Assembly: GCA_900110635.1 (NCBI GenBank)
Contig: FOEK01000005.1
Location: forward strand, 155,497-219,496
DNA from: Lachnospiraceae bacterium NE2001
GTDB lineage: Bacteria > Bacillota > Clostridia > Lachnospirales > Lachnospiraceae
DNA length: 64,000 nt
Direction: 5' to 3'
Shown here piece by piece: positions 44,671 through 58,400 of this stretch (its first letter is position 1; each line of letters opens with the position of its first letter). The notes below the pieces were generated by a model. It was given only the letters and a program-made list of their open reading frames with translations, was not told the DNA's origin and searched no databases. The translations under genes were made by a program, and so were the position numbers.

Positions 44671-47004
44671 ATGAAGAGCTTAAGAAAGATAATTGCATAT
44701 CTGATCGCATCGACATTTGTCCTGACTGCTGCATTTGGCGTGTATGGCGGTCTTGATGTCTATGCTGAGGATGTATCTATTATCCTTGCAATATGGCCGC
44801 TTGAAGCACAGGTTGGAGATCTCGTCACAGCGACAATCACTATTAATGGTGATAATCTTGGCGAGTATGACATATTCCTGGAGTATCCAAGCGAGCTGCT
44901 TTCCTATAATGGTGGAGAAACTACGGGCTCGGTTGAAGTTCAAAGTTCTGGTTCAAACACATTATCATATACATTTACGGCTGTTGCCGAGGGTTCTGGA
45001 AAGATCCAGACCAGCGGCTACAAGATATATGATACCAATGGCCAGCAGCTTTCTGTTGTTCACGCCGGTGGAAATATTGTTGTTGGTCAGGTAGAAGAGA
45101 CGGATGATAAGATAAGAATAGGAAATGATTCTTATACTCTTGTAAATGACAAGAAGTTGCCATCTGCTCCAGAGAATTATTCGATCACTTCAGTTACATA
45201 TAACGACAAAGAGATATATGCATATCAGGCACCAAATCAGAATCTTAAGGTTGTATGCCTGCAGAATGCTGATTGGGAGCAGAAGTGGTTTGTCTACGAT
45301 GAGGAAACCCAGGAGTTCTCACCTTACGTGAATTACACACTGGATGGAATCAGTTATGTAGTTATAAATAAGCCAAATGATATTGAAATCCCTGATTATT
45401 ACAGTGAGACCAGCCTTACACTGGATGGCAGTACACTTGTGGCTTATACGGATGAGTCCGACAATGGTCTCTATCTTGTATATGCGCTGAATCAGACTGG
45501 TGATGGTGGACTTTACTTCTTTGATACAAATGAAGGAAGCTTCCTTCGTTATGATGCCATAACAAGTATTGTTGATTACGAATTATCTAACTCTGATAAA
45601 GACCTAGTCTCTGATAGTGAGACAACCACAGAGAAGGATAAAACAGGTACAGCTACACCACTTATTCCTAATAAGGAAAAGTCTGATAATCCGGATGAAG
45701 AGAACGGCCTGCTTTCGAAAGCTTCTCTGCAGAAGATCCTTTATATGTTGGTAGTTCTCTTTATAGTGATGTGCGTTGTCGTTATCATTTTAGTTATAAG
45801 AATCGGTATGCTCCAAAGCCAGCTCTATGGTGAGGATTATGGAGACGATGATGATGACGATTATATAGCTGAGAAGGCTAAGAAGGACGCAAAGAAGACT
45901 GCTCAAAGAGATGCTTCTTATAATGTTTTAGAGAATTCTCAGTTTGCTTCTCAGGATGAAGATTCGGGTCAGTCTGTACAAAAGCCAAAGGATCCAATGA
46001 CTGAGAGCCAGATAAAGACTGGTAAGAGTAACAGCTATGCAGTAAACGAGGATACTGGTGAGATTCTTCTTGTTGAAGCAGCAGATAATAATGCAGGCGT
46101 AAATGTTCCACCTGCTGAAGACGTTGATCCTTCAAAGATTGAAAAGGCTATGGCTGAGAGACCATATGGCTATGATTCAGCCTTCGATGTTGTTACTGCA
46201 GAAGAAGCTCCAGAAGGTGATCACGTTTACAGAGAACCAGAGCCTGAAATGGGCCAGTTCATCGATCCATCCAAGTTTGATGCAGAACTTGAAAGAAGGA
46301 ATCTAAATGCTAAGAATATGATTCATGCTATCGCAGAAGAAGATCGACAGTCAGTGGATACCGATGAACCTGACGATGCTGATGAAATGTTTGATAACGA
46401 ACCTGCTAATGTACAGCATCAACCAGTACAGCAGTCAGTACAGCAACAGTTGGTACAGCAACAGCCAGTACAGCAGCAGCCAGTACAACAGGCAGTACAG
46501 CAACAGCCTACTACAGTTAGTATGACTGAGGTGGTTGCCCCGGTAAATGCTGAGCAGGTGCTGACTTCAACTGCGTCAGGCAATATATATAGTGAAGAAA
46601 CAGATGATGAAAAAGAAAGCGGCAAGTTCCTCAGTAAGAGAAAGAAGAACAGAAAGAATCGCAAGAATAAGAAGAATAAAGAAAAAATCTTTGAACCGGC
46701 AATCCGTGACGACATAGCTAATGCTGAGCAAGCAGTACAGCAGAATGTACAGTCTGAGCAAGCAATACAGCAGAACGTAAAGCCTGAGCAAGCAGTACAG
46801 CAGAACGTACAGCCTGAGCAGCCAGTTGAGGATATAGCTGAGCTTCCTACTGAGGTTCTGACTATGGAAATGGCACAGCAGTTTGCGCAGCAGTCAATAA
46901 CTCCTGTACAGAAAACTGTCCAGCAGAAGCCGGTAAAGAAAAAGAAGACCAACACCCCACAGAAAGTTGCACTTCCAGGAATGGATGAAGAGGACGACGA
47001 ATAA
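44671..47004 (+). CDS. Single-pass membrane protein: outer cohesin-like domain, Gln-rich inner tail
   Basis: A 777-residue protein. A signal peptide ends near VYAED; residues about 32-135 form a cohesin-type beta-sandwich ([15 protein letters not shown] ... [15 protein letters not shown] ... [11 protein letters not shown]). A second beta-rich part (about 145-300) follows, then one membrane helix (about 354-382). The tail is long, acidic and cytoplasmic: it has two low-complexity tracts, QQPVQQ repeats (about 580-614) and [11 protein letters not shown] repeats (about 687-725), around a very basic [15 protein letters not shown] stretch. No dockerin partner is in the window. GGAGG precedes the ATG. 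Function unknown. Confidence 0.82.
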   Translation: MKSLRKIIAYLIASTFVLTAAFGVYGGLDVYAEDVSIILAIWPLEAQVGDLVTATITINGDNLGEYDIFLEYPSELLSYNGGETTGSVEVQSSGSNTLSYTFTAVAEGSGKIQTSGYKIYDTNGQQLSVVHAGGNIVVGQVEETDDKIRIGNDSYTLVNDKKLPSAPENYSITSVTYNDKEIYAYQAPNQNLKVVCLQNADWEQKWFVYDEETQEFSPYVNYTLDGISYVVINKPNDIEIPDYYSETSLTLDGSTLVAYTDESDNGLYLVYALNQTGDGGLYFFDTNEGSFLRYDAITSIVDYELSNSDKDLVSDSETTTEKDKTGTATPLIPNKEKSDNPDEENGLLSKASLQKILYMLVVLFIVMCVVVIILVIRIGMLQSQLYGEDYGDDDDDDYIAEKAKKDAKKTAQRDASYNVLENSQFASQDEDSGQSVQKPKDPMTESQIKTGKSNSYAVNEDTGEILLVEAADNNAGVNVPPAEDVDPSKIEKAMAERPYGYDSAFDVVTAEEAPEGDHVYREPEPEMGQFIDPSKFDAELERRNLNAKNMIHAIAEEDRQSVDTDEPDDADEMFDNEPANVQHQPVQQSVQQQLVQQQPVQQQPVQQAVQQQPTTVSMTEVVAPVNAEQVLTSTASGNIYSEETDDEKESGKFLSKRKKNRKNRKNKKNKEKIFEPAIRDDIANAEQAVQQNVQSEQAIQQNVKPEQAVQQNVQPEQPVEDIAELPTEVLTMEMAQQFAQQSITPVQKTVQQKPVKKKKTNTPQKVALPGMDEEDDE

Positions 47005-47025
47005 ATGCCATCCCTTTGAGAAAAG

Positions 47026-47073
47026 GCTTCTCCTTGAGAGGAAGCTGTCAGCGAAGCTGACTGATGAGGTGTT
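47026..47073 (+). repeat. Family C repeat upstream of glnS
   Basis: GCTTCTCCTTGAGAGGAAGC hairpin, then GTCAGC-GAA-GCTGAC hairpin, then TGATGAGGTGTT. The same plan occurs at 62012-62060. Confidence 0.85.
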
Positions 47074-47092
47074 ATATAAGGAGGAAAATATT

Positions 47093-48763
47093 ATGGCAGA
47101 AGAGAATAAGGAAAACATATCCCGTAATTTCATAGAGAATATAATTGATAAAGACCTTGAAGAAGGTAAATATACCAAGATAGTAACTAGATTTCCCCCA
47201 GAACCTAATGGCTATCTTCACATCGGCCATGCCAAGTCCATACTTTTAAATTATGGACTTGCCTGTGAATACAACGGCCAGTTCAATCTTCGTTTCGATG
47301 ATACAAACCCAACAAAAGAAAAGGAAGAGTTTGTTGATTCAATAATCGAAGATGTAAAATGGCTAGGAGCAGACTTCCGTGGTGAAGTTCTATATGCTTC
47401 AAACTATTTTGATCAGATGTATGAAGCTGCAGTAAAGCTTATCAAAAAGGGTAAAGCTTACGTATGTGACCTTACAGCTGACGAAATTCGTGAATATCGT
47501 GGAACCCTTACAGAACCAGGTAAGAACAGCCCATACAGAGACAGATCAGTTGAAGAAAACCTTGAGCTTTTTACTGCTATGAAGGATGGAAAGTTCGAGG
47601 ACGGGTCCAAGGTTCTTCGTGCAAAGATAGATATGGCTTCACCTAACATTAATATGCGTGATCCTGTCATCTATCGTATCGCACGTATGACACACCATAA
47701 TACAGGTGACAAATGGTGCATTTATCCTATGTATGATTTTGCTCATCCTATTGAGGATGCAATTGAAGGAGTAACACATAGTATCTGTACCCTCGAGTTT
47801 GAAGATCACAGACCTCTATATAACTGGGTGGTTGAAGAGCTTGAGTATCCATTCCCGCCAAAGCAGATTGAGTTTTCTAAGTTATATCTTACAAATGTAG
47901 TAACAGGAAAGCGATATATAAAGAAGCTTGTTGAAGATGGTGTAGTTGATGGCTGGGATGACCCAAGACTTGTATCTCTTGCAGCACTTCGTCGCCGTGG
48001 ATTTACTCCATCATCACTTAAGACATTTATGGAGCTTGCTGGTGTATCTAAATCTCAGAGCTCCTGTGACTATGCAATGCTTGAGTACTGCATCAGAGAG
48101 GATCTGAAGCCTACAGCACCACGTTATATGGGTGTGCTTCGTCCTATAAAGCTTGTGATCGACAACTATCCAGAAGGACAGGTTGAAGAGTTCGAGATAG
48201 AGAACAATGCTGATGATGAAAATGCAGGAACACGTAAGATAACATTTTCACGTGAAATATATGTTGAGGCAGACGACTTCATGGAGGAGCCTCCAAAGAA
48301 ATATTTCCGTCTCTTCCCAGGTAATGAAGTTCGTCTTAAGGGAGCATATTTTGTAAAATGCACCGGATGTGAGAAGGATGCTGATGGCAATGTAACTTTG
48401 ATCCATGCGACCTACGATCCAGAAACCCGCTCAGGCAGCGGCTTCGAAGGACGTAAGGTGAAGGGAACCATTCACTGGGTAAATGCTGCTGATTGTCTCG
48501 ATGCTGAGGTTCGTCTCTATGAGAATCTTATCGATGAAGAGAAGGGCAAACTCAACGAGGATGGCACCCTTAACTTTAACCCTAACTCACTTGAAGTAAT
48601 TGAGCATGCAAAGCTTGAAAAGGCTTCCGCGGATCTTGGCCTTGGCGACCACGTACAGTTTATTCGTAATGGCTACTTCTGCGTAGACTCCAAGGACACA
48701 ACCGCCGACCACAAAGTCTTCAACCGTGTAGTTGGCCTCAAGTCCTCCTACAAACCAGCCTAA
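47093..48763 (+). CDS. glnS: Glutaminyl-tRNA synthetase
   Basis: GlnS charges tRNA-Gln directly. Many Firmicutes instead use GatCAB amidation, so a GlnRS here suggests acquisition, as in other Lachnospiraceae. The 556-residue class I enzyme shows [32 protein letters not shown], and the GlnRS-type anticodon-binding beta-barrels. The KMSKS loop reads [12 protein letters not shown] rather than the usual VMSKRKL. ATG 47093 follows AAGGAGG. Confidence 0.95.
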   Translation: MAEENKENISRNFIENIIDKDLEEGKYTKIVTRFPPEPNGYLHIGHAKSILLNYGLACEYNGQFNLRFDDTNPTKEKEEFVDSIIEDVKWLGADFRGEVLYASNYFDQMYEAAVKLIKKGKAYVCDLTADEIREYRGTLTEPGKNSPYRDRSVEENLELFTAMKDGKFEDGSKVLRAKIDMASPNINMRDPVIYRIARMTHHNTGDKWCIYPMYDFAHPIEDAIEGVTHSICTLEFEDHRPLYNWVVEELEYPFPPKQIEFSKLYLTNVVTGKRYIKKLVEDGVVDGWDDPRLVSLAALRRRGFTPSSLKTFMELAGVSKSQSSCDYAMLEYCIREDLKPTAPRYMGVLRPIKLVIDNYPEGQVEEFEIENNADDENAGTRKITFSREIYVEADDFMEEPPKKYFRLFPGNEVRLKGAYFVKCTGCEKDADGNVTLIHATYDPETRSGSGFEGRKVKGTIHWVNAADCLDAEVRLYENLIDEEKGKLNEDGTLNFNPNSLEVIEHAKLEKASADLGLGDHVQFIRNGYFCVDSKDTTADHKVFNRVVGLKSSYKPA

Positions 48764-48767
48764 ATTA

Positions 48768-48793
48768 AAGACAGAGAACCGTCCCCTGTCTTT
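48768..48793 (+). repeat. Intergenic palindrome, family B, copy 5
   Basis: AAAGACAGAGAACCGTCCCCTGTCTTT, inverted relative to copy 1, between glnS and the glycosylase gene. Confidence 0.8.
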
Positions 48794-48813
48794 CTTAGAT
48801 AATTCGAAAAAAT

Positions 48814-49722
48814 ATGAACGTTAATTATGTACTAGAAAATATAAAAGATTTCCATATAAGGGATGTGCTCGAATGTGGCCAGTGCTTTCATTTTCAGCGG
48901 ACTGATTCAGGCATAAATCCTGGTGAGTATGAGTACGATATTGTCTTCAGGGATCGTGTTCTTCATATTAAGGAGGAACCGGATTCGGATGGAGTCAGAT
49001 TGATCTTCGAAAATACTGAAGATTGGGAATACCAGACGATCTGGCGCGAGTACTTTGATCTTGATAGAGATTATTCCAAAATTAAAGAGAAGATAATCCT
49101 CGCGGATCCTCGTCTTGAGGAAATAGTCGAAGAGTATAGCGGTATTCGTATACTCAATCAGGACTTTTTCGAGACCTTGATTTCATTTATCATTTCACAA
49201 AATAAACAAATACCTCAGATCAAGCAGGTTGTAAATAATCTGTCGTCTGAGCTGGGTACAAAGTTTGATGTGACTATGATAAATCGTCTTGGATCGGAGT
49301 TTGACGCGTTTTTCCCTACAGTAGAACAGTTAGCCTTAGCCTCTGAAGATGAGATCAGAGCATCCAAATGTGGCTTCCGTGCTCCATATATCAAGGATGC
49401 TGCAGAAAAGGTTTACTCTGGAGAAATCTCAGAAGATGAACTTCTCAAGATGGATACAGATGTGGCTCGCCAGAAGCTTATGACCATTCACGGCGTTGGC
49501 GAAAAGGTGGCTAATTGTGTTCTTCTTTTTGGACTCGGTCGTACGGAAAGCTTTCCAGTAGATGTATGGATGAAGAGAATCTGCGAATATCTCTATTTTG
49601 ATGGTGATACACCTAAGCAAGAGATTGAAGCTTTTGCAATGGATAAATTCGGAGATGTTGCCGGTTATGCACAGCAATACCTCTTTATATATGGCCAAAA
49701 ACATAGAATCGGTGCAAAATAA
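48814..49722 (+). CDS. ogg: 8-oxoguanine DNA glycosylase, OGG1 type
   Basis: A 302-residue base-excision repair enzyme of the OGG1/AlkA group. After the N-terminal beta domain (GQCFHFQR) comes the helix-hairpin-helix core with IHGVGEKVANCVLLFGLG, where the Lys is the Schiff-base catalyst, and the catalytic Asp in FPVDVWMKRI. It would remove 8-oxoguanine and nick the strand. The ribosome binding site is weak. It lies between glnS and groES with no operon link evident. Confidence 0.9.
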   Translation: MNVNYVLENIKDFHIRDVLECGQCFHFQRTDSGINPGEYEYDIVFRDRVLHIKEEPDSDGVRLIFENTEDWEYQTIWREYFDLDRDYSKIKEKIILADPRLEEIVEEYSGIRILNQDFFETLISFIISQNKQIPQIKQVVNNLSSELGTKFDVTMINRLGSEFDAFFPTVEQLALASEDEIRASKCGFRAPYIKDAAEKVYSGEISEDELLKMDTDVARQKLMTIHGVGEKVANCVLLFGLGRTESFPVDVWMKRICEYLYFDGDTPKQEIEAFAMDKFGDVAGYAQQYLFIYGQKHRIGAK

Positions 49723-49773
49723 TCTTTGCATCGATTTTTCTTTACTAAATGTTGAATTATTACAAAATAACAC

Positions 49774-49801
49774 TTGATTTTTTAGCAATATGATGTACAA
49801 T
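49774..49801 (+). promoter_or_regulatory. Promoter of groES-groEL
   Basis: TTGATT (49774-49779), 16 bp, TACAAT (49796-49801), with the CIRCE operator directly downstream at the expected start of transcription. Confidence 0.75.
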
Positions 49802-49811
49802 ATACTTTGTG

Positions 49812-49838
49812 TTAGCACTCTAGTTGAATGAGTGCTAA
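49812..49838 (+). promoter_or_regulatory. CIRCE operator (HrcA site) of groES-groEL
   Basis: TTAGCACTC, nine bases, GAGTGCTAA: a perfect match, 10 bp after the -10 box, the classical placement. Confidence 0.98.
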
Positions 49839-49873
49839 ATCAGAAAACTATATTCAGTTAGGAGGAATGTAAA

Positions 49874-50161
49874 ATGAATATCAAACCATTAGGTGACAGA
49901 GTAGTTCTTAAGGCTGCTGAAAAAGAAGAGAAGACATCTTCAGGCATCATCCTTACAGGAAATGCTCAGGAGAAGCCATCATATTCAGAGGTTGTTGCAG
50001 TTGGACCTGGAAAGGTTGATGACAACGGTAATCTTATTCCTATGAATGTTGAGGTTGGTCAGAAGGTTATCTTCCAGCAGTATGCAGGTTCATCAGTAAA
50101 GATGGGCGATGAGGAATATACTATTGTTTCACAGGATAGTATTCTTGCTGTTGTAGAATAA
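49874..50161 (+). CDS. groES: Co-chaperonin GroES
   Basis: The 95-residue lid of the GroEL chamber. It opens with MNIKPLGDRVVLK, has the mobile loop (EEKTSSGIIL) that contacts GroEL, and ends QDSILAVVE. TTAGGAGGAATG precedes the start. It is followed by groEL after 55 bp under shared CIRCE control. Confidence 0.98.
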   Translation: MNIKPLGDRVVLKAAEKEEKTSSGIILTGNAQEKPSYSEVVAVGPGKVDDNGNLIPMNVEVGQKVIFQQYAGSSVKMGDEEYTIVSQDSILAVVE

Positions 50162-50183
50162 TATCTATTCTAAGAGTAGTTAA

Positions 50184-51842
<1,659 letters not shown>

Positions 51843-51876
51843 AAACCGCCCATCGTTCATAGATGAGATATAAAAA

Positions 51877-51919
51877 TAGAGACACCGTGCAAGTTTACTT
51901 GCAAAGGTGTCTCTTTTTG
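51877..51919 (+). terminator. Terminator of groES-groEL
   Basis: AGAGACACC / GGTGTCTCT outer stem with an inner GCAAGT/ACTTGC pairing, then TTTTT. Confidence 0.93.
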
Positions 51920-51920
51920 T

Positions 51921-51953
51921 GTTGCTCTCTTGTTGCTCTTTTAATGCTATAAT
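51921..51953 (+). promoter_or_regulatory. Paired-GTTGC promoter element, locus 2
   Basis: GTTGC at 51921-51925 and 51932-51936 (11 bp apart) and TATAAT at 51948-51953. Spacings equal those at 33625-33657. It lies 33 bp before cdd, which is followed by the 2155-aa orphan. Confidence 0.6.
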
Positions 51954-51985
51954 CCTTTATATAACTCAAATAAGGATGGAAAACT

Positions 51986-52411
51986 ATGAACAAAAACGTT
52001 ATAGAACTTTTAATTACTGAGGCGGCAAAGGCTCGAAAGATGGCCTATGCCCCTTATTCTAATTATCTTGTAGGGGCTGCTCTGGTTGTACCTTCTGGTA
52101 ATATATACACTGGGTGCAACATAGAAAATGCTTCCTATGGTCTGTCAATCTGTGCCGAGAGAGCGGCAGTCTTTAAGGCAGTCAGCGAGGGACAGCGTCA
52201 TATAGATGCTATTGCCATCATCGGTGGTCCTCTTGTTGAAGAATCCATGCTAGAAGATTATGACTATGCATATCCATGTGGAGCCTGTCGCCAGGTTTTA
52301 TCTGAGTTTCTTCCTGCATCAGGAGATATCGATGTGATTGTTGCAAAGTCGATTGAAGACTATAAGATGTTCAAGCTTTCAGAATTATTACCTAATTCAT
52401 TTAATCTATAA
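51986..52411 (+). CDS. cdd: Cytidine deaminase
   Basis: Cdd deaminates cytidine and deoxycytidine to uridines in pyrimidine salvage. The 141-residue protein has the zinc-site motifs CAERAAVFKA (Cys and catalytic Glu) and PCGACRQVL (two Cys), with AYAPYSNYLVGAAL near the start. AAGGATGG precedes the ATG. The giant orphan gene starts 29 bp downstream, so they probably share a transcript, although no functional link is obvious. Confidence 0.96.
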   Translation: MNKNVIELLITEAAKARKMAYAPYSNYLVGAALVVPSGNIYTGCNIENASYGLSICAERAAVFKAVSEGQRHIDAIAIIGGPLVEESMLEDYDYAYPCGACRQVLSEFLPASGDIDVIVAKSIEDYKMFKLSELLPNSFNL

Positions 52412-52440
52412 ACTATGTTTTTATAAGAGAGGAATAAGCT

Positions 52441-55400
52441 ATGCCTAATTTTACGTATGAAGATTCAATCAATCTAGAGGAATATTTTGATTTAAAGGAT
52501 CCTGCATTTATTGAGCTATTTTCAAAGTTCCATGCACATACTCCTAAACAGATGAAGGAGGTTGTTGTTAATTTTGTCCTTAAAGATTATATTGATAAGT
52601 ATCAGGATTATCAAGATATAGCGATGAAGAGAGCTACTACACAGCTAGATTATGACCTTCTGTTAGATAAATACAGCAATAAGCCAGAACTTACTGATGA
52701 GCAGAAAGCTAAGATTGCAAATACAAAAATGACTTTAGATTCAAGAAAACTGCTTGAAGATGCTAAGTATAATATTATAAAAGATTCATTGGATAATAAG
52801 AAAGAGCTTGATGTGGTCAGACTCTTTAAGAAATTAGGCCCTAAGACTCCTGAAGAGAAAAAAGAAATAGGTAAACAGGTGATTCATGAGCTTGTTGCCG
52901 GAATAGATGATACTGAATTATATAAAAAAATTAAGAAGAGGCTCAAGTTCTCTCCTAATTATGCACCATCTGTAGAGGAGAAAATTGATGATGATTTTGT
53001 AATTGATATGCCTATGAGTGCAAGCGAAAAGTATGCTGAAGAGATGGTAGGCAGTATCGCAGAGGAGCAGGAGCTTATTGATGATGATAAGGTTAAGCAG
53101 ACATTTGAGAAGCAGGCCTCTGTATCTGATAAGATGTGGCTTGCCATGCTGCATAACGTTATGTATAAGTCACTTAGGCAAATAAATCAATATGTTGTGC
53201 AGGATCCCGAGAAGAAGGGTATTCCTGAGGATTGTGATCTGTCTGATGAACTGCAGAATCTTGCTGATGATGAATATAGAGAGTTTGGTGTAGATTTTGA
53301 GATAAATGATCTGGAGTCAGCCAAGAAGGTTATCAAGGATCTTGTGAGTATAAAAACTAAGCTTTATATTGAACTTGGAAAAGAATTCAAAAAGAATCAG
53401 GACATATTAGCGAATGAACCTTTTTCCTATGATAAAGCTAGGTATTTAACCCAATATGGAAACTCTACTGCAAGACTCCTGTTAAAAGAATTTGATGAAT
53501 TAGAAGATCGTTTTAAATATATACTTCGTGATAAGATGGAAAAACTAGTTAAGATTACGGGAAAGACATCTATGGAAGAGATTATTTCTATGAGTGGAAA
53601 AAATGTTTATGATAGTACCGTACTTTTTACACAAAATAGATTTAATCCGAAAACCAATGTGAATAATTACTATGGATTTACAGGTGATCTTGAGGGCGCA
53701 TATGCAGAGTATAGTAAAACTATATTTGATTATGTATATGAAGAAGAACAAAAGGCTTACGAGAAGAACCTTTCTCCAGAGGAAAAAGCTTTATTAGAAA
53801 CTGGTAATAGGGTTGATGATGCTATTGATTATGAAGACGAAGGCATAGTTCATGATGATGATTGGAATCAAGCAGAAGGCGATGACATAAAAGATATATA
53901 TAATTCTCGTCAGTGTATTTCCACATTTCAGAAGCTTAGCCGTATCCTTAATTCTGGAGAAGAACTGGGAACCCATAAGGGTAATGATATATTTGTTAAA
54001 ATCAGAGAAAATGATAAACCTATTGATATATCAATAAAAGAAGAACCTAAGAGAGAATCATATATCGATCAGGTTATTAAAGAACACGAAGAATATCTGA
54101 GACAGAAAAAAATAGACGATGAAAATCGAGAGATTGAAAATATAATTAATACTCGTAAGGATGAGCTTATACAACAAGGTAAATCTGAGGATGAGGCTTT
54201 TACTATTATTACCGATGAGCTTGCTGCAAGATCTCGCGAAAAATATAAAAAATATAAAAGTGATGAACAAGAACGACAGGAAGAAGAAAAAAGAAACGAA
54301 CAGAAAAAACAAGAAGAGCAGAGAAAACGTTCTGACGTTATATACTGGGCTGATAAGTTTATCAATGGTTTAAATAAAACAACAGTTCCAGATTCTGAAA
54401 AGCTGGAAGATCTGAAGAATAAACTGAAAATCTATAATCTATCAGCGGAAAAGCAAAGCAGTGCTTTTCTTGCGGCAACAATAATTCCTTCTGAGGACCA
54501 GCTTGATGGATATAAATCTCTTGGTATAAATGAGGCTGCAAATGCAGTTAGACTTACTCATTATTATCTATGGACTCTTGGAGTTCACGATAATGCTAAT
54601 ATCGGAAATCTTCATGAGCTTTGTAGTAATCCAGAGAATAAAAGAGCTTATCTTGAATATTGCAGGACTAATGCGCTCAATAATCAGAATACACCTCTTT
54701 GGGGCGATATATACATAAATGCTACAAAGAAAGTGATGGATTATAAGCTCCCTGATATTGATTATTCAGATCCTGATAAGGTTAAGTCCAAAGGTACTGA
54801 ACTTACCACATTTAGAACAATTGTTGAAAATGCAGACAAGGTTGCTGACTGCATGTTTAACAATGAAAAGATGAATATTCTTGATAATCATAATAAATCC
54901 TTAGATGTTGAGAAGTCATTTTATAATTTTGCTGAAGCAAGTACTAGAATTATAAATGATGCTTATATTAATATTCCTTATCCAAAAGCTGAAAAAGATA
55001 TAAAGCCGCTTCTTCATAAGACAGCATTATGGCGTCATTTGGCTGGGAAGAAGATGGATTCTTTAAAGAATCAGAGACTTTTTAATCTTTATATTGATAA
55101 TAAGAATAAGGATTATGCGTATGAAAATCTAAAGGAAATGAACTATATTGAAGAGAAGGCGATGACTGCCTTAACTTCAAGACAGGTTCTGGATTATCTT
55201 GGTGGTAGAAAGAACGATAACATTACTACTTCTTTAGATAAGGCTTATACAAAAAATGTTATAGAAAAGAAAACCTATAATTTTGAAAAACTGCAATATG
55301 ATAATGCTTTAAGGTTTAGAGATACATTTAATGATTCCTCGAAAAATAATTACTTTGTAAAATCTCTTCTTAATGCTGATAATGAAGCAAAAAAGATGCA

Positions 55401-58400
55401 GCAGAAATACAATAAGGATAATAATCTTGCCCCTGATGATCAAACAGTTGAAGCTGAGGCAATGATCAATTTCCTGTATAAAACAAATAGAAGACTTTCT
55501 GATGATACCATAAGCTTTATTCAAAGCAAGTTTGATGCTCTTATTCCTAAAGAGGTTAAGGATATTTACGCGTACAATAGTATAAAAGAAACAGATGTTA
55601 TCCTTATTGATGGAAAGTCTGCCCAGCAGCTCTGGGGTGAAAAGTATAGTAAGGTTGATGATCCTGCTCTTAAAGAGAATCTTTATAAGCTTGAGATTTT
55701 AAAGGAGTATTTCAAGGGCGAAAAGAAAATAGATGTAAAAAATTATAAGATTAATGAAAAAGGAACCTTATCTGAGTGTGGTGAGATAAATCTTCATCTT
55801 GACAAGAAGAGTGCATTTAAAATGATTGAGAATAGTGCTCTTATGTATTCATCAATTAATGTATTTCAAGAAAAACTTCAACCGCTTAAGCAGCTTCTTA
55901 TGGATGCGCTAGATCCGATCAAAGGTGAAAGTTCGTATAATAAAGAGAAGAGAGTATATACAGACGGAAGTGATCTATATAAGGGAATGGCAGAAGCACT
56001 TAAGACTGCTATTGAAACTGTTAATAAAGGAGATACTTCACCAGAGAGGCTTAGAGAGGTTTTAGTTGATCTTCAAAAGAAATCAGATGCATATTACGAA
56101 AAGAGAAAGGGAGTATTCTTTGGACCAAGAGAGGGTAAAGGACAAAATAGACTTAAAGCCTCTGATATCATAAGGACTCAGACAAATGAGATGCTTATGA
56201 CCTTTGACAATATATATAAGAATCTTGATATGGGCTTTTCGGTTGATGGTTATAAGGATATAACTAAAGCTTCTATAAAGGATATAGGAAAAATATCTGC
56301 AAATTATCTCCATCATACTGATTATTTCTATAATATTGAAAAAAGCATATTTAATGAGCATTTTACAGGCGGTCCAAATGACAAGCGCTATGTTCTTGAT
56401 CTTTCAGATAAGGCAATTAAAGATGTGGATAGAAAATCAGCTAAGCAGAGTAATCTTATCGATGAATTGAAGAAGAATATATATAGCGATATAACAGTTG
56501 ATTATCAGACAAAGACTTTAGAGAGCATGGTTCCTGATAAAAGGGGTATGTCTTCTCTTGACTTTGCTAAATGCTTTATCTCTAAGCTGTATATAAAAGA
56601 GATGATGGAAAATTATACCTCAGCGGATGATGTCAGCTTTATGGTTGAACAGATAAAGTCTGGCAAGGTTAGAGACGAGGTCTTCGAATTAACCAGAAAT
56701 GAAAAGTTTAACAGTATCATAAAGTCTCATCCGGATGATTATTTTGATGCTCTATTAAATGCAGGTATCAAAATACCATCTATCGAAGAGATGAATAAAA
56801 ATAGACAGATAGAGTTTGATAGGAATGAAATATCTTCTGCTGAAAAGAAAAATGATCTTTCAGTATTCTATGAGAGAAATAAGCTTCTTCAAAAGTATAA
56901 TAACTTTACACTTAATAATGTTAATCAGTTTAGGGCAAATTATAAGAAAGAAGAGTTTGCTAATATTTCTAATAAAATAGCTGGCTCATCCAAATATACT
57001 GTATTCAGAACTGCTGGTGAAAGCTTGACTATTCTTGCTTTATCTCTCGAGAAGAATGAAAATGGAAACTATAAGTATAGTCTTGAGGATTTAATGGATC
57101 CTGATAAGTATATGGTTCAGAAACAGAAAAAGTATGGAGAAATAATTAATACGCTTCTTAAAACTGCTGATAAAAAAGAGGTGGCTGATGAAGGACAGAA
57201 AAAAATAGCTGAAATTCTTTTCAATGGTCAGAAGCGTATGACTGATCTTATAGATGAGAAGATGAAGGATATGGATTTTTCTTCTGATAATCTGGAACTC
57301 ACAAAGGATTATGCTTTAGTTATTAACGCAAGTGATGTGCTATATGATGCTTGGCAGGAAATACCGCGTTCTAAGGATTTTATTCTTGATCTTGCAAAGG
57401 CAGAAGATCCAAATATCAAGAAAATGACTGATTATACAAAGAAGATATCCTCAATTAATAATCCGTTATCAAGTCTTAAAAAGCCTTATAAGAATTTAAG
57501 TGATTATATAAATGAGCTGGATAATCCTAAAATGAAAAAAATGACAGATGACTCATTTGTTATGGGATCTATGATGGCTATAACTGCCACTAAGAATATT
57601 CTTAAGGATTGGTCCGACTTTAGGAAAAAACATCCGAATGATACAAAAACATTTTCAAAATGGTGTGTAGAAAATGATATACAAGAGAAAATTAAGGGCT
57701 GTTCCCAGCATTGTACAGCGTATGCAGTTGAAAACTATGGTAAATTAGTTGGTGATGAACTTAAGGCTCAGAGAAATAATATAATAAATGGCACACTATT
57801 TAATAATATTACTTATAATAAAGACATGTCTCTTCTACCTGGCTTTGGAATAAAGGGTGCTCCATCTCTTGATGACCTGACGGCAGATAAGAATTACAAG
57901 AATAGAGGAGATGATTACAGAGCTGTTGAAGCAAATAAGCTTAAAGAATTAGATGCTGGCAAAAAGGATGCTTCACCAGAAAGAATTAAGTATATCAATG
58001 CATCCAAGACAGCGGTAAAGAGGCTTGGTGAATATCTTAATCATGACTATTTATTAAGACGTTCAAGGGTTGATGTGGTAAAGAACTGCTTCAAGACTAT
58101 TCTTGCTGAAAAGCTTTCCAAGAAATATGAAGAGAAGGGATATACAGGAAAAGATCTTAAGACTGCGGTTGAAAATGCTTCTGAATTCCTGATCAAGCAT
58201 GAGCCTAAGCTAAATGTCATTAACAAGCCGCTTATAGATAAGATGGCTTATACAGGTATTGCTGATGAGATAGTAAACGCTTCCGATGATGCGCTCTTTA
58301 TGGGTGAGGCAGCTGTTGCAATAAATAAGATGGCTAAAAAAGACTACACTGGAAAGACTAAGGATCTCATCAAGGATTCAGCCTATGCCAAGACTGCACA

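Noticed and set aside
46411..46830. CRISPR-like regular repetition
   Set aside because: The units are short, direct and in frame, coding Gln/Val/Pro; there are no unique spacers.
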